Source: Bacteroidales bacterium (GTDB lineage Bacteria; Bacteroidota; Bacteroidia; Bacteroidales; P3). Taken from it: a stretch of 64,000 bases of DNA. The position numbers and the translations under genes are program-made. Every line of letters starts with the position of its first letter. The stretch's first letter is position 1. Below, piece after piece: positions 18,404 through 29,211 of this stretch. The DNA is taken from assembly GCA_017616895.1 (NCBI GenBank), contig JAFZXE010000029.1, forward strand, positions 1 to 64,000, read 5' to 3'. The notes under the pieces are model-generated. The model saw nothing but the letters and a program-made list of their open reading frames with translations. It ran no database searches and was not told where the DNA came from.

Positions 18404-18464
18404 GGTATGGTTAATTTTGAATTTCGAACTTTGAAGAATAACGGACAATGGCTCCGTTTATTGT

Positions 18465-18497
18465 ATAAAACAGCGGCGGGCGCAAATTGCGCCCGCC
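18465..18497 (-). terminator. Terminator after the giant surface-protein gene
   Basis: The perfect 9-bp stem GGCGGGCGC / GCGCCCGCC with a five-base loop is followed on the minus strand by a TTTT tract. Confidence 0.88.
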
Positions 18498-18536
18498 GAC
18501 TGCCTATAAATACGTTTAATAAACGCGGTGTGTCAA

Positions 18537-21500
18537 CTACCTCAAGAGCGTCACCGTGCCAATCTCCACAATCTCCGATTCCGGCTCAGCAATAGTGGAG
18601 TAGGCCACCCTGTATGTGTAGGTTCCCTGCGGACACTTGGTTCCGTTGTGTGTTCCGTCCCACTTGTCGCTCATCGACTCTGAGTAGAAGACCAGCAGAC
18701 CCTCACGAGTATAGACCCACATCTTGTAGTTATGGATGCCTACGCCCACCGCTCCGAAGCGGTTATTGTCATCCTGCGACGGCGTGAAGGCGTTCGGCAG
18801 CCAGAGTCCGGCATTGATGTAAGGTATCGAGCGGCGTGCAGTGTCGGCACACTCTCCCGTGCCCACTATGAGCACGAGTGTGAGCGAGTCTATGGCAGGA
18901 ACAATCTGGCCATTGATATGGTTGGCGTCTCCATAATAGACTCCATCCACATACCACTCTCTCCAATCGGCTCCGACACCGCGGTCCGTAGCGTTCCATT
19001 CCGTCCTGTCAATAGTCAGGTATTCAGGATGCGCGTCGATGGCGGCCCTAGCCGTTCTCACTGGATCAACCGTAATCGAAGTCGATACCGCGCACTCTTC
19101 GTAACCTGCAGTCCATGACTTGACATGATAGGTGGTCGTCACCAGCGGCAGCACGGTCACCTCGGCCTCGTTTACCTGCGTTGCCAGTTCGCCGTTATCG
19201 GGTTCACTCCACCACTCATACTGGTCGGCGTTGGTCGAATTTGCCGTGAGTGTGTATTGTGCCGTACGGCAACTGTGAGTCTCGTCGATAATAACCCTCA
19301 CAGCAGGCAGCTGGTACAGGTGCAGCGTCAACACGCTGTCGCATCCGTTGCTCGAAACAAGCATGTGATTGTGGTCACCCGTGCCCGTGAAGGTCTCGTT
19401 ATACCACGTGTATGGCTCACCATAGCACACCGTGTCGTAGAGGTCGGTAGTGTACGAGTGGATGATGGTAAGATGCAATGTCACAACACTGTCACACCCA
19501 TGGGTCGTATTCATATGGTACTCATATTCGCCCGAATTGGTGTATGTAGTGCCGTGCCATCTGTATTCCTCACACTCTGTCGCACTCTCGCTTCCAGTTC
19601 CAGAGTAGTATATCGTCAGGTTCAGCACATCCGTACTCGGACATCCCTCAGCCGACATATAACCATGATAATGGACGCCACTGACCGTGTAAGTCTCGCT
19701 CAAACCGTGGTTGTCCCAGGTGTAGCTGTCGCACTCGGTCACATTAAACGTGGTGTTCGAGTTGTGGCTTATAGTCAGATGCAGCACATCGGTACTTGCG
19801 CAGCCCTCGGCCGTCTGGTAGTTGTGCTGGTAATCACCGCTGGTCGTGTAGGTCTGGCTCCAGCCGTGGTTCTGCCAGGTGTAGCTGTCGCAGCCCTGCT
19901 CCGTAAACTCCGTGTTGGTGTTGTAGTGAACGGTCAGATGCAGCGTGTCAGTGCTCGGGCAGCCCTGTGCGCTCGTGTAGGTGTAAGTATAGTCGCCGCT
20001 CACGTTGTAGGTCTGGCTCCAGCCGTGGTTGGTCCATGTGTAGCCCTCGCACACCGTCTGAGCAAAGGCAGTGTTGGTCGGATGATTGACACTGACTACC
20101 ACACTGCGCGATGCAGTACATCCTGCCTGGTCGGTAGCCGTCACATCGTAAGTGGTGTTAACCAACGGTGATACGGGAATCGATAGCGGAGCCTCGCCCT
20201 GACCGATTGTGGTTGTTCCTGTCGTCCACACGCAGTTGATCGGCATAGCCTCTGCATTGGTGGTGGGCGAAGCGGTAAGCATGGTTGTTTCGCCTTCGCA
20301 TATCGAAACACCGGCAATCGTAGGCAACTGCAAGTTGTTAGCAGGTATCGTCACATTGATAATGGCTGTTCTGGCATTGTTACACTCGTCTCTCACCGTC
20401 ACCACCACTGGCACCGTCGTTGCAGTTGCCTGTGCATCGTAAATTGTACCAACCGCAGGTGTCTGGCCTCCCCATATCGGCTGGCTGCAGGTCTCGCCCG
20501 CATTGGCCATCACCACACTTTCGAGGCTCGGGATGCTGTACTGGCAATTGCCTTGCGGCACTGCGGCCGGTATGTCGGCTGTGGATATTGTACCTATGGC
20601 CGGCTTCACCGTGTCGTTGATAGTATAGGTATAGATAAACTGGCTCGTCAAGGCTGCGTTGCACGGGTCAACATACGTGTAGGTATATACCTTCGTGCTG
20701 TTGCAGTTCGCCACCTCATTGTCCGGTGTTACCACAGGCGCAGGTGCGTCAATCGTTGCACCGCATACATCGGTGACCGTCGGCAATGCAAACGAGCCGT
20801 CGGCAAGGTCGGCACAGGCGACATACGAGCCTGTTGCCACATTGCTCACCTGCGGAACCGTGGTACGCTGCACATGGTAGGTGTATTTCCAGGTGTGGCT
20901 GTACTTGCAGTTACTGTAAGTATAGGTGTAAGTCACGTCTCCCTGACATCCGTCGTAGGTGTCGGTGCCGTCGGCGTTGCGTACAGGTGCGCTCGGGTTG
21001 ATGGCCTCGCAGATGCCGTTGCCGGCAGCCACTACAGGAACCAGAGCGGCATCGGGCGTCTCGTCGTTGTAGCACTCCACCGTGGTTTCACCGTCGGTTG
21101 GCAGAGTGAAGTCTGCCGGCTCCACATGGTAGTGGAAGCGCCATGCGGTGTCAGCCCCGTTGGCATGATAGCGGAACACAAAGGTCGTGTCGCCGCAACC
21201 GCCTGCCATCGTGCTTTCATATACTGGCACAATGCCATCCAGCAGGTCAACTCCGCACTCACGCAGTACAGGAGGAGTCGGCATTGCTACCGAAGCCACA
21301 CAGAATACCGTATCGTAGGCGTCCTCGGGCAAGGTCAGGACAGATGGGGTAACCGTATAGACGAAATCCCAAGTGTATGGGTTGCCTTCGCAGTCGCTGT
21401 ACTCATAGTGGTAGGTCACCGTGGTTGGCGTGGTGGCCGGGGCAGCCGTGCGGTCTGCAGCGCTGATGGTGTGCGAGCCGCCGCAGGCAAAGCTATGCGT

Positions 21501-24500
21501 CGGGAAGGTTATATCGTCCTCCAAGGCGTCGCCCACACAAGGTACCGTGGCTGCACCTGCGGCAAGCGGGTCGGAGACCGGCATATCAACATTGAATGTG
21601 AATGTCCACGGAAACTCGAGGTTAGCGCAGTCACGATACACAAATTCGTATTTTATCTGACCGTGACAGGCTGCGAATGCAGCGGTGTTGGCCGTCGGAT
21701 TGGCATTGACAGGCTGCAGAGTCTCGCCACACCGGTCTTGTACAACCGGCATAGCAGCGATGCTGTCTATCACTGCATGGCTTTCGCAAGCCACAGACAT
21801 AGAGGTAGCCACTGGCGTGCCCTGTTCCGTCGGATTGTCCGTGCGGTCAATAGTATATACATATCTCCACTCATACTGCAGCTGCTGGCAGTCTTTGTAG
21901 TAATACTTGTAGGTGCGTGTACCCTCGCAGTCGGTAATGGTGTCGAAATACTCGCCCGAACCAGGCAGCGGCTCAAGCACCGTACCGCATACGTCGAGCA
22001 CCACAGGCAGCGCGGTGGGCGTTGTGGCATTGCTGAGACACTGCACCGTGTTGGCCGTCGGAGCTGTTGCATAGCCATCTACACCGTTGGGTTTCTCGGC
22101 GGGAGGCGTCGTATGCTGTATATTATAGGTATATGTCCATACTGTATCCAATCCTGCACAATCTGTATAAGTATAGGTGTAGGTGCGCGTTCCCGAGCAT
22201 CCATTGCTAGAGAGGTCGTCCGTCACAACAGGAACAGGCTGCGGGTCGGAAAGTATATTTCCGCATACATCCTTCACCGTCGGCAAGTCGGTAGGAGCAG
22301 TAGCAGCCGCGATACACTCAACGTCCATCTCCGTCTCGGCAGGACGATAGGTCAGGTAAGGCACCGTCGTGCGCTTAATCACTCGGGTGAAGGTCCACGG
22401 ACGGCTGTGTCCCGCGCAGTCGGTGAAGATGTAGTTCCATACACGTGTACCCTCGCAGTCGGTATATGTGCCGCTGGTGGTCAAAGCTGTGTCAACCACA
22501 AGTCCGCAGTTGGTCGCTACCGTCGGCAGCGTGGGTACAAACAGCGGGTCGTCGCACTCGACAGTGTCGCGAGTCGGCACATTGCCTGTGAACACAATCG
22601 AGTCGGGACGTATGGTATAGGTGTATCTCCACGTGTATGGGTTGCCGTGTACCTCGTAGGTGTATTCATACACACGTGTTCCGCATCCGCCTGCAGCGGC
22701 GATGTCGGACGGGTCATCTATCGGGTTGGCGGGGTTGGCGGTATATACCACAGGAATGCCGCAGACATCACGAGGTTCAGGCTCCTGAGATGTTGCCAGA
22801 CCGATACACGACACCGTGCTAGAGCCAGACGCAGTCGGCGTGAATGCCGAAGGCTGAACATCGTAGGTCAGCACCCACGGATAGTCATTGCCAGCGCAGT
22901 CGGTGTATTGGTAGTTGAACACCACCGTTCCCGTCTCACCCACTGGGTCGTAGCCGCTCATATCGGGCGTACCCACCAGCACCGCAGCCACCGTGTTGCC
23001 ACAGGCATCCGTTATCGGGGCCGGCAGGAATGTGTTCGATGTGTCCTCAAGACAGCCTATAGCAGAAATACTATCGCCAGGAACAACCAAGTTGGGGTGA
23101 GTCACCGTGAAGGTGAACGACCAATCGCGCTCATGGTTGGCGCAGTCTCTATAAGTATAGGTGAACTTTTTGTCGCCGTTGCAATCCGCCACCTCGTTGT
23201 TAACCGCGGGTGTACCAATCGGCAGAAGTTCCTCGTTGCAGGCGTCCGTCACCGTGGGCAGCGTGATACTGTCGGTCACAGCCCAAGACTCACACTGCAC
23301 CGTTCTCGTCTGTGCGACTGTAGGCACGGTTATATCGTTCGCCATGTTGATGGTTATGGTCTGCCTTATGGTATCGCTCACGTTGTCGCAGAGGTCTTTC
23401 ACAATGTATTTGCGGGTAACCGTTATCGGGCAGGTGCCGCTGTTGGTCTGCGAGAAGAGCTGCAGGCGCAGCTGGGTCTTGTCGGTAGTGCAATTGTCGC
23501 TCACCGTCAGAGAGCCACTGAGAGCCGTGGCGGCGGCCTCAAGTTCTGCCACCGTGGTGGCGGCGGGATAAGCCGTTGCCAGCACTGCCACGTTGCAGCC
23601 TTCCAGTTCTTTTGTCGGCATTGTTCCAACCACCGTGGGCGCCTCGTCGTCCTTCACCGTCACAGTTATCGGTGTTGCTGTGTTCTTGCAGCCATAGTTG
23701 TCAGTAACGTTGAGCGTAACGTTGTAGGTCGAGTTGCAGTCGGTCGGCACAGTAGCCGTCGTCGTATGTGTCGGCTCCGTCACCGTTGCGGTTGCGGGAG
23801 TGAGGGCCATCGTGCCGCCCCACGTGTAGGTGTAGTTTGCAGTGGTGGCGGTATTCGTTCCTACAATGTCAATTGTTCCTGCGTTGGGGCAGACCACATC
23901 GTTGACAGGGGTGATAGCCGCTGTCGGCACTGGACGCACGTATATTGTCTTCTGAGCCTGTGCCTGACACTCGTCGAGGGTCAGCGTGACGGTGACGGTT
24001 TTCTCGCCGGCGGTAGCCCACTGCGCGGTGATGGCGTTTTCACCCTGGCCGCTCAATATGGTGCCGTCACCCACGTTCCAGTTATAGGTGAAGGTGTTGT
24101 TGCCGGCGGTCTCGCTGAGCGAAAGCACGGTGTTGGTCTCCGAAGCCGTGACGCAGATGTTCTCGTCACCGCTGATGACAGGAGTGATAAGGTTGGTGAC
24201 ATCTATCGTGAACGAGCCGTCCTTCGGACTGCACTGCGGCGTCTGGTCGCTTACGGCGGAGAAGTTGAAGGTGTGTACTCCAGGCGCGTTGGGCGTGCCG
24301 CTTATCACACCGTTGTTATATGTCAAGCCGAGGGCTTCGACAGCGGCCTGCAGTGTAGCCTCGTTGTCGATGGAGCCGTTGGTCACGGTGATGGTGACAT
24401 TGTCCATAGCCACACCGAGGCATTTCTCCTGCGTCTCGGGCGAGACGGTGAGTGTCACCTCGGGGTTGATTGCAATATCTATTTGGTCTGTAGCCGTACA

Positions 24501-27500
24501 GCCCGCCAGGTCTGTGGCGGTCACCGTGACAGTGGCAGCACCCGTGGCGGTAGCCGTCGTGCTTGTTCCTGTGGTCGGGGTCAATGTAGCACTGCCCGTG
24601 GCGCTCCAGGTGTAGGTGGGCGTACCGTTGCTGCTCGAGCCTGTAGCCGTGAGCGTGGTGTCGCCACCTGAGCAGACGCTGGCACTCGTCTGGTCGATGC
24701 TGACCGAGAGGTCATTGGCCGGGATGATAACGTTAACTGTGGCAGTAGCCGTCTTGTCGCACGTTCCCCTTACCGTTACTGTGACAGATATCGTCTGCTG
24801 AGCGTTGGTCTGCGAGTATTCAGTGCCCACGGCCACGCTCTGGCTTACGAACTCTACCGTGCCGCCACAGCCGTCGTGTGCAGCAGCAAGAGTTACAGCC
24901 TGAAGGTCAATCATCTTGTACTTACAGCCGCTCGTACCCCTCTGGGCATTTTGGTCGGCGATGGCGTCGATAGTCGGAACCTGCGACTCGGTCCAGGTAT
25001 AGGTGATGGTATTCTCGACAGCGTCGTTGTTACAGTTATCGGTCACGTTGGCCCGCCAAGTCTGACTCACTGTACAGTTCGCACCCGACTGTGGTCCAGC
25101 GGTGGTGACGGTGGGAGTCAATGCAGTTCCCGCAGTCGGACAGTTATCCGTAGCAGTGAATGTTGGTGCGACGACATTTGTCGGGTCGCAGCCCCAATCC
25201 TGGTTGTTGGTGGCTGTTGTAGTAATTGTCGGCGGCGTATTGTCAACCGTACGGAATGTCTTGTTAGCCGACGCAGGGCAGTTATTTCCATCCGTTAGCG
25301 AAAGGCTCACCACATACTCATGGCAGGAGCCATCACTGACTATAGTCGCATTGCTTCCACTACCGCTTATGGTACCAGCACTGCCGTCCGTCACAACACT
25401 CCAACTGTAGTTCTGATAAGTACCCGTACCTCCACTTGGATTTGCTGTTATAGCATAGTTTTGTCCAGAAGCCAACGGACAGCCATTCGCCGGTACTGTA
25501 AGCGTCAATGCAACCTCCTGCCGATCTGATATAACAACTGTTTGTTCGCTCATGCAGTTGGTAGTATCACGCACAAACACGGTGTAAGTTCCAGGAGCAA
25601 GATGATCCCATGTGTATGACGTGGCATTCAAAGAATCAGAGAGTGTCGGGGTGCTGCCATTTGCACCGATATAGTAAGCGCGCCATCCACGACCGTTGGT
25701 GGAAGTCAGTGTTATAGTACCGTCATTGACACCGTGACATGACACATCTGTGTGTGTAACACTTGACGCACAATCCACACAGGGATCTGGAGCCTGATAA
25801 ACAGCCGGCTTGGTGCAGTCGGTTGCCGAGAATGTGGCTCCCAAATGGTGAATTGCCCCGTCCGACGGCACCTGCAATGAATAAGACGTCGGCGAGTTGA
25901 ACGGAGCATTGAACACCTGCGAGACCGGCGGGTTCGCCGTCTCATCGGTAATGGTCAGCGTGCCGCTGGTAGGAGCGTCTGTAAAGTATATTTCTCCAGA
26001 AACCGCGTATGTGTTGTCCGCGGTATTACACTGTGTTGTATGTGTTGTTATCACATTGATGTCGCAGTTCGCCACAATATCGCAGTCGGCCATACCGGCA
26101 CCAGCCGCGCCAATGTTTGTCTGCGTGAACGAGATTGTTCCGCTGCAATTAGCCCAGTTTCCAATGACTACAACATAAACGTCTCCAACCTGAGCGTTGT
26201 CTATCTGCAGATATTCAGTAGCCTGAATGCCGGCTCCGAAATCAACAATGTTTCCACACGGATATGCAAGAGTATATACGCCACATATATAACCATGATA
26301 ATCACTACCAGCATCATTTGCAGTTGCTCCGGCGAGACCCCACCCGGTATTGGATGATGCCGTGTACCATGTTTCTGTTTCCTCGTTGTCGCTTAAACTG
26401 TCTGGCGAACATGTAAAATTACGGAATGGCCCCCAGCAACCGAAATCTACATCGCCGCAGTCCGACGCTATGGTCATTTCTAATCTTCCTGCCTGCGATA
26501 CTTGCATGTACCACCACGAGGGATTCTTATAGTATCCACACATCCCAGATGGAGCCGCACCCGTACCAGGCGTCGCTCTCAAGACAACTCCATTATTACC
26601 GTCGTTTGACGCACAAAAAGCCTGTGCACTTTCGCAATCAGTTGTTCCATCTATCGTATCTGGCTCTGTTGCATATACTGCATATAACATAAAATCCCCA
26701 CAAGTAAGGTCTATTGTTTGTCCTGCCGTATAGCGCGTACCCGTCCCATTAACATTCTCATACCACCCTATGAAATGGTTTGCACTGCTACACACAGGTG
26801 TGGTATTGGGGATCGTGGCTGTTGTTCCCGTATAGGTCCATGTGGCAGGCGACGCGGTACCACCGCTGCAGTTAGCCTGCGTATTATAAGTTATTGTATG
26901 AGGCGTTGCACTGCACCGAACAATCAGTGTATATGTAGCAGTGTTGGAACAATACTCGTCGGTCTTTGCCACTGTAGCGGTGATAGTTGTAGTTCCAGAA
27001 CCGGCAATTGTAACTGCCCCTGTTGTCTGGTTCACTGTAGCTACGGATGTATTCGACGACTCGTAGGTTACAGCTCCGCCACTTTGGTTCACAGATATAG
27101 TCTGACCGGCACATGCACTGCCGTTCACGCAATACACTATCGGCTCGTCGAACGAGAAATCAGGCAAAGAGCAACACATTATGCAGAACTTCATCTCTGG
27201 CCGTTGTGCCGAGTTTGTTCCAGCATTAGTTGCTACGTTATTGCTATTAAGGGTTATCGCCGAAGATGAATTGCTAACATAGGCCGACATACTTGAACTG
27301 TTGGTATGATAGAAATCTGGCCAAGACACATTCCCTTCCGTCGAACTTGTACGCCTTATGGCGACTACTATATTGCTAACTCCATCCCATTCCCAGTTGG
27401 CTGCACTAATATCGATGCTATTCCATCCGTCGTTGTCGCTCGTGAAAGTTTTTGTGCCATTATACACCCGCCTTAGGTTTGCGTCGGTTATCCATGTTGT

Positions 27501-29162
27501 AGGCACGGTATTTTGGCTAGTCAAGCCCAGATAGACTTCAAAGCTTAGTGCGGTAGATGAGGTTTCTGCGTAGTGAAGGGCTATACTCTCAACCACTCCT
27601 GCACAGCCTCCTGCTGTATAAATCTCCGCAGCTTTATATATCTGCTGGGTATATGCATAAGCGTTACTCCATGTATATACTCCGCCATACGTACCGCTAC
27701 CGGAAGTATTGCTGCCATCCCCTATCATGGCACAACCGTCTCCGATCGTAATAGTATAGGAAGCATACTTGTCACAGTATCCATCGGATGCTGGCCATTT
27801 TGCCGTCACCGTAACTGTGCCCCCTGTACCTGCCACGGTTGTGACCGTGTGGGTGGAACTGTTGAACGTGGCTATACCCTCAGGACTACATGTCATAGAA
27901 TAGATAACGTCTGTTCCTCCACTCACATTCTGCGTATATGTATCGCCTGCCACAATCGAAACCGACGTATTAGCAAAGGCAAAATTATCTGGGCGGACAT
28001 CACAGTTAGGAACAATACAGAACTGGGTATTCGGACGGTAGTTTGTATACGAGGCCGATGTCGGAAGACTTGTATTGCTGTAATTGTTATCGTCCGACTG
28101 GGTATATATCTGCAACGTTGGCCCAGATGAAGCCCCACTGTAATAGAAATTGCCGCCGACAAAATTGTATGCTCCTGTATTTTCGTCCACTACCATGAGC
28201 AAATTTCCTCCCGTATAGCTGAATGGGGCATCCAGTTCCACCCATGCCCATCCTTGTGCCGAACAATCCAATGTACCGGTATAGACTGGCGTCAAACCGG
28301 CGGTTATCCATGACGTACTAGTGGCAAATTCTTCGGTATTAGTATTCGCCATATATATCGTGACAACCGTACCTACTGTCATCGCACTGGTGCTGGCATA
28401 CTGGAAAGCCACTGCATTTATAGTTCCTGCAATATTATCAAACTCTGAACCTTTGTACAATATTTGCCTGTACGAATACTTGTAGCTCGTATTCACTGGA
28501 CCGTATGAAACACTACTACTAGTGGTTGAAGTCCCTACGATATAGTTATCCCCTTCACAATCATATGAAGTCGGCAATGTATTACCGCCGCCACTGCCAC
28601 CGCTACAATTACATGAAATCGTTACAGTAAACGACGAACTATTCGATGTTGTGTAGTCGTCGAAATAAAGCGTTATCCATCCGCCTGTATTAGAAGTAAA
28701 CGTCGATCCCGCCGATGAGGCATATGACCAATACGTTGAATAACCAGACGTGGAGTTCGTTGTCGTCCCATGACTAAGATATAGCCAATCGGTCGACTGT
28801 ATTCCATTTGTTGTCAGCGTTGCCGTAATGGTACATCCTTCTGGTGCCTTGAACGACATCCAACCCACATTCTTGTCATGGTTATTTTGGTCGCTCTCAC
28901 TTATCACATAGGTTTTTGAACATGATGTACACGCAGCAATTCCAGTAGAACTTGTACTTGAATTACCACACATATTGTAGTAAAGGCTTCTCGTATTATT
29001 GGCGTTCCAGTTGATGTTCTGGGTCGTCTGCGCCATCGTAACAGTCGGCAACAGCATTACTGCCACCAACAACACCCACTTCATCGGGCTTTTCACCTTT
29101 ACCTCTGTCGAAACCGCGACATCTTGTCCATGCCGCGCCTTAACTAATAATCTTGTTCTCAT
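18537..29162 (-). CDS. Giant T9SS-exported multidomain surface protein
   Basis: A 3541-residue protein, one uninterrupted frame of 10.6 kb. The leader has a long n-region followed by VLLVAVMLLPTVTMAQ. Modules follow roughly in this order: a Cys-bearing beta-sandwich (45-190); two related Ser/Thr-rich adhesin-like modules (195-390, 475-670); Ig-like BIG2-type segments (SNTSVATVNQTTGAVTI); an InlB-type repeat (about 765-840, FIGWYENVNGTGTRYTAG); a SprB-type repeat (about 1140-1220, DVSCHGVNDGTITL); PKD/HYR-like regions; about eleven 75-95-residue repeats (1920-2770) with the core DCxG-xxx-W-xYxYxI; five roughly 50-residue repeats (3035-3280) around YTWxNHGWSQTY. It ends in a gliding-motility-associated CHU_C sorting domain (LPNAFTPSQDDNN to the end). 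By family it is exported by type IX secretion and displayed or secreted, probably in adhesion or motility. Confidence 0.88.
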   Translation of the reverse strand: MRTRLLVKARHGQDVAVSTEVKVKSPMKWVLLVAVMLLPTVTMAQTTQNINWNANNTRSLYYNMCGNSSTSSTGIAACTSCSKTYVISESDQNNHDKNVGWMSFKAPEGCTITATLTTNGIQSTDWLYLSHGTTTNSTSGYSTYWSYASSAGSTFTSNTGGWITLYFDDYTTSNSSSFTVTISCNCSGGSGGGNTLPTSYDCEGDNYIVGTSTTSSSVSYGPVNTSYKYSYRQILYKGSEFDNIAGTINAVAFQYASTSAMTVGTVVTIYMANTNTEEFATSTSWITAGLTPVYTGTLDCSAQGWAWVELDAPFSYTGGNLLMVVDENTGAYNFVGGNFYYSGASSGPTLQIYTQSDDNNYSNTSLPTSASYTNYRPNTQFCIVPNCDVRPDNFAFANTSVSIVAGDTYTQNVSGGTDVIYSMTCSPEGIATFNSSTHTVTTVAGTGGTVTVTAKWPASDGYCDKYASYTITIGDGCAMIGDGSNTSGSGTYGGVYTWSNAYAYTQQIYKAAEIYTAGGCAGVVESIALHYAETSSTALSFEVYLGLTSQNTVPTTWITDANLRRVYNGTKTFTSDNDGWNSIDISAANWEWDGVSNIVVAIRRTSSTEGNVSWPDFYHTNSSSMSAYVSNSSSAITLNSNNVATNAGTNSAQRPEMKFCIMCCSLPDFSFDEPIVYCVNGSACAGQTISVNQSGGAVTYESSNTSVATVNQTTGAVTIAGSGTTTITATVAKTDEYCSNTATYTLIVRCSATPHTITYNTQANCSGGTASPATWTYTGTTATIPNTTPVCSSANHFIGWYENVNGTGTRYTAGQTIDLTCGDFMLYAVYATEPDTIDGTTDCESAQAFCASNDGNNGVVLRATPGTGAAPSGMCGYYKNPSWWYMQVSQAGRLEMTIASDCGDVDFGCWGPFRNFTCSPDSLSDNEETETWYTASSNTGWGLAGATANDAGSDYHGYICGVYTLAYPCGNIVDFGAGIQATEYLQIDNAQVGDVYVVVIGNWANCSGTISFTQTNIGAAGAGMADCDIVANCDINVITTHTTQCNTADNTYAVSGEIYFTDAPTSGTLTITDETANPPVSQVFNAPFNSPTSYSLQVPSDGAIHHLGATFSATDCTKPAVYQAPDPCVDCASSVTHTDVSCHGVNDGTITLTSTNGRGWRAYYIGANGSTPTLSDSLNATSYTWDHLAPGTYTVFVRDTTNCMSEQTVVISDRQEVALTLTVPANGCPLASGQNYAITANPSGGTGTYQNYSWSVVTDGSAGTISGSGSNATIVSDGSCHEYVVSLSLTDGNNCPASANKTFRTVDNTPPTITTTATNNQDWGCDPTNVVAPTFTATDNCPTAGTALTPTVTTAGPQSGANCTVSQTWRANVTDNCNNDAVENTITYTWTESQVPTIDAIADQNAQRGTSGCKYKMIDLQAVTLAAAHDGCGGTVEFVSQSVAVGTEYSQTNAQQTISVTVTVRGTCDKTATATVNVIIPANDLSVSIDQTSASVCSGGDTTLTATGSSSNGTPTYTWSATGSATLTPTTGTSTTATATGAATVTVTATDLAGCTATDQIDIAINPEVTLTVSPETQEKCLGVAMDNVTITVTNGSIDNEATLQAAVEALGLTYNNGVISGTPNAPGVHTFNFSAVSDQTPQCSPKDGSFTIDVTNLITPVISGDENICVTASETNTVLSLSETAGNNTFTYNWNVGDGTILSGQGENAITAQWATAGEKTVTVTLTLDECQAQAQKTIYVRPVPTAAITPVNDVVCPNAGTIDIVGTNTATTANYTYTWGGTMALTPATATVTEPTHTTTATVPTDCNSTYNVTLNVTDNYGCKNTATPITVTVKDDEAPTVVGTMPTKELEGCNVAVLATAYPAATTVAELEAAATALSGSLTVSDNCTTDKTQLRLQLFSQTNSGTCPITVTRKYIVKDLCDNVSDTIRQTITINMANDITVPTVAQTRTVQCESWAVTDSITLPTVTDACNEELLPIGTPAVNNEVADCNGDKKFTYTYRDCANHERDWSFTFTVTHPNLVVPGDSISAIGCLEDTSNTFLPAPITDACGNTVAAVLVGTPDMSGYDPVGETGTVVFNYQYTDCAGNDYPWVLTYDVQPSAFTPTASGSSTVSCIGLATSQEPEPRDVCGIPVVYTANPANPIDDPSDIAAAGGCGTRVYEYTYEVHGNPYTWRYTYTIRPDSIVFTGNVPTRDTVECDDPLFVPTLPTVATNCGLVVDTALTTSGTYTDCEGTRVWNYIFTDCAGHSRPWTFTRVIKRTTVPYLTYRPAETEMDVECIAAATAPTDLPTVKDVCGNILSDPQPVPVVTDDLSSNGCSGTRTYTYTYTDCAGLDTVWTYTYNIQHTTPPAEKPNGVDGYATAPTANTVQCLSNATTPTALPVVLDVCGTVLEPLPGSGEYFDTITDCEGTRTYKYYYKDCQQLQYEWRYVYTIDRTDNPTEQGTPVATSMSVACESHAVIDSIAAMPVVQDRCGETLQPVNANPTANTAAFAACHGQIKYEFVYRDCANLEFPWTFTFNVDMPVSDPLAAGAATVPCVGDALEDDITFPTHSFACGGSHTISAADRTAAPATTPTTVTYHYEYSDCEGNPYTWDFVYTVTPSVLTLPEDAYDTVFCVASVAMPTPPVLRECGVDLLDGIVPVYESTMAGGCGDTTFVFRYHANGADTAWRFHYHVEPADFTLPTDGETTVECYNDETPDAALVPVVAAGNGICEAINPSAPVRNADGTDTYDGCQGDVTYTYTYSNCKYSHTWKYTYHVQRTTVPQVSNVATGSYVACADLADGSFALPTVTDVCGATIDAPAPVVTPDNEVANCNSTKVYTYTYVDPCNAALTSQFIYTYTINDTVKPAIGTISTADIPAAVPQGNCQYSIPSLESVVMANAGETCSQPIWGGQTPAVGTIYDAQATATTVPVVVTVRDECNNARTAIINVTIPANNLQLPTIAGVSICEGETTMLTASPTTNAEAMPINCVWTTGTTTIGQGEAPLSIPVSPLVNTTYDVTATDQAGCTASRSVVVSVNHPTNTAFAQTVCEGYTWTNHGWSQTYNVSGDYTYTYTSAQGCPSTDTLHLTVHYNTNTEFTEQGCDSYTWQNHGWSQTYTTSGDYQHNYQTAEGCASTDVLHLTISHNSNTTFNVTECDSYTWDNHGLSETYTVSGVHYHGYMSAEGCPSTDVLNLTIYYSGTGSESATECEEYRWHGTTYTNSGEYEYHMNTTHGCDSVVTLHLTIIHSYTTDLYDTVCYGEPYTWYNETFTGTGDHNHMLVSSNGCDSVLTLHLYQLPAVRVIIDETHSCRTAQYTLTANSTNADQYEWWSEPDNGELATQVNEAEVTVLPLVTTTYHVKSWTAGYEECAVSTSITVDPVRTARAAIDAHPEYLTIDRTEWNATDRGVGADWREWYVDGVYYGDANHINGQIVPAIDSLTLVLIVGTGECADTARRSIPYINAGLWLPNAFTPSQDDNNRFGAVGVGIHNYKMWVYTREGLLVFYSESMSDKWDGTHNGTKCPQGTYTYRVAYSTIAEPESEIVEIGTVTLLR

Positions 29163-29211
29163 ATCTTGTGTGTGTTTAATTTTTGTTTTATTTACTCTCT
29201 CTTTTTACCTA

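Noticed and set aside
20553..24671. A 1372-residue open frame on the plus strand, antisense to the giant surface protein
   Set aside because: It has no family resemblance and mirrors the repeat structure of the sense gene; the codon bias of the sense strand leaves few antisense stops.
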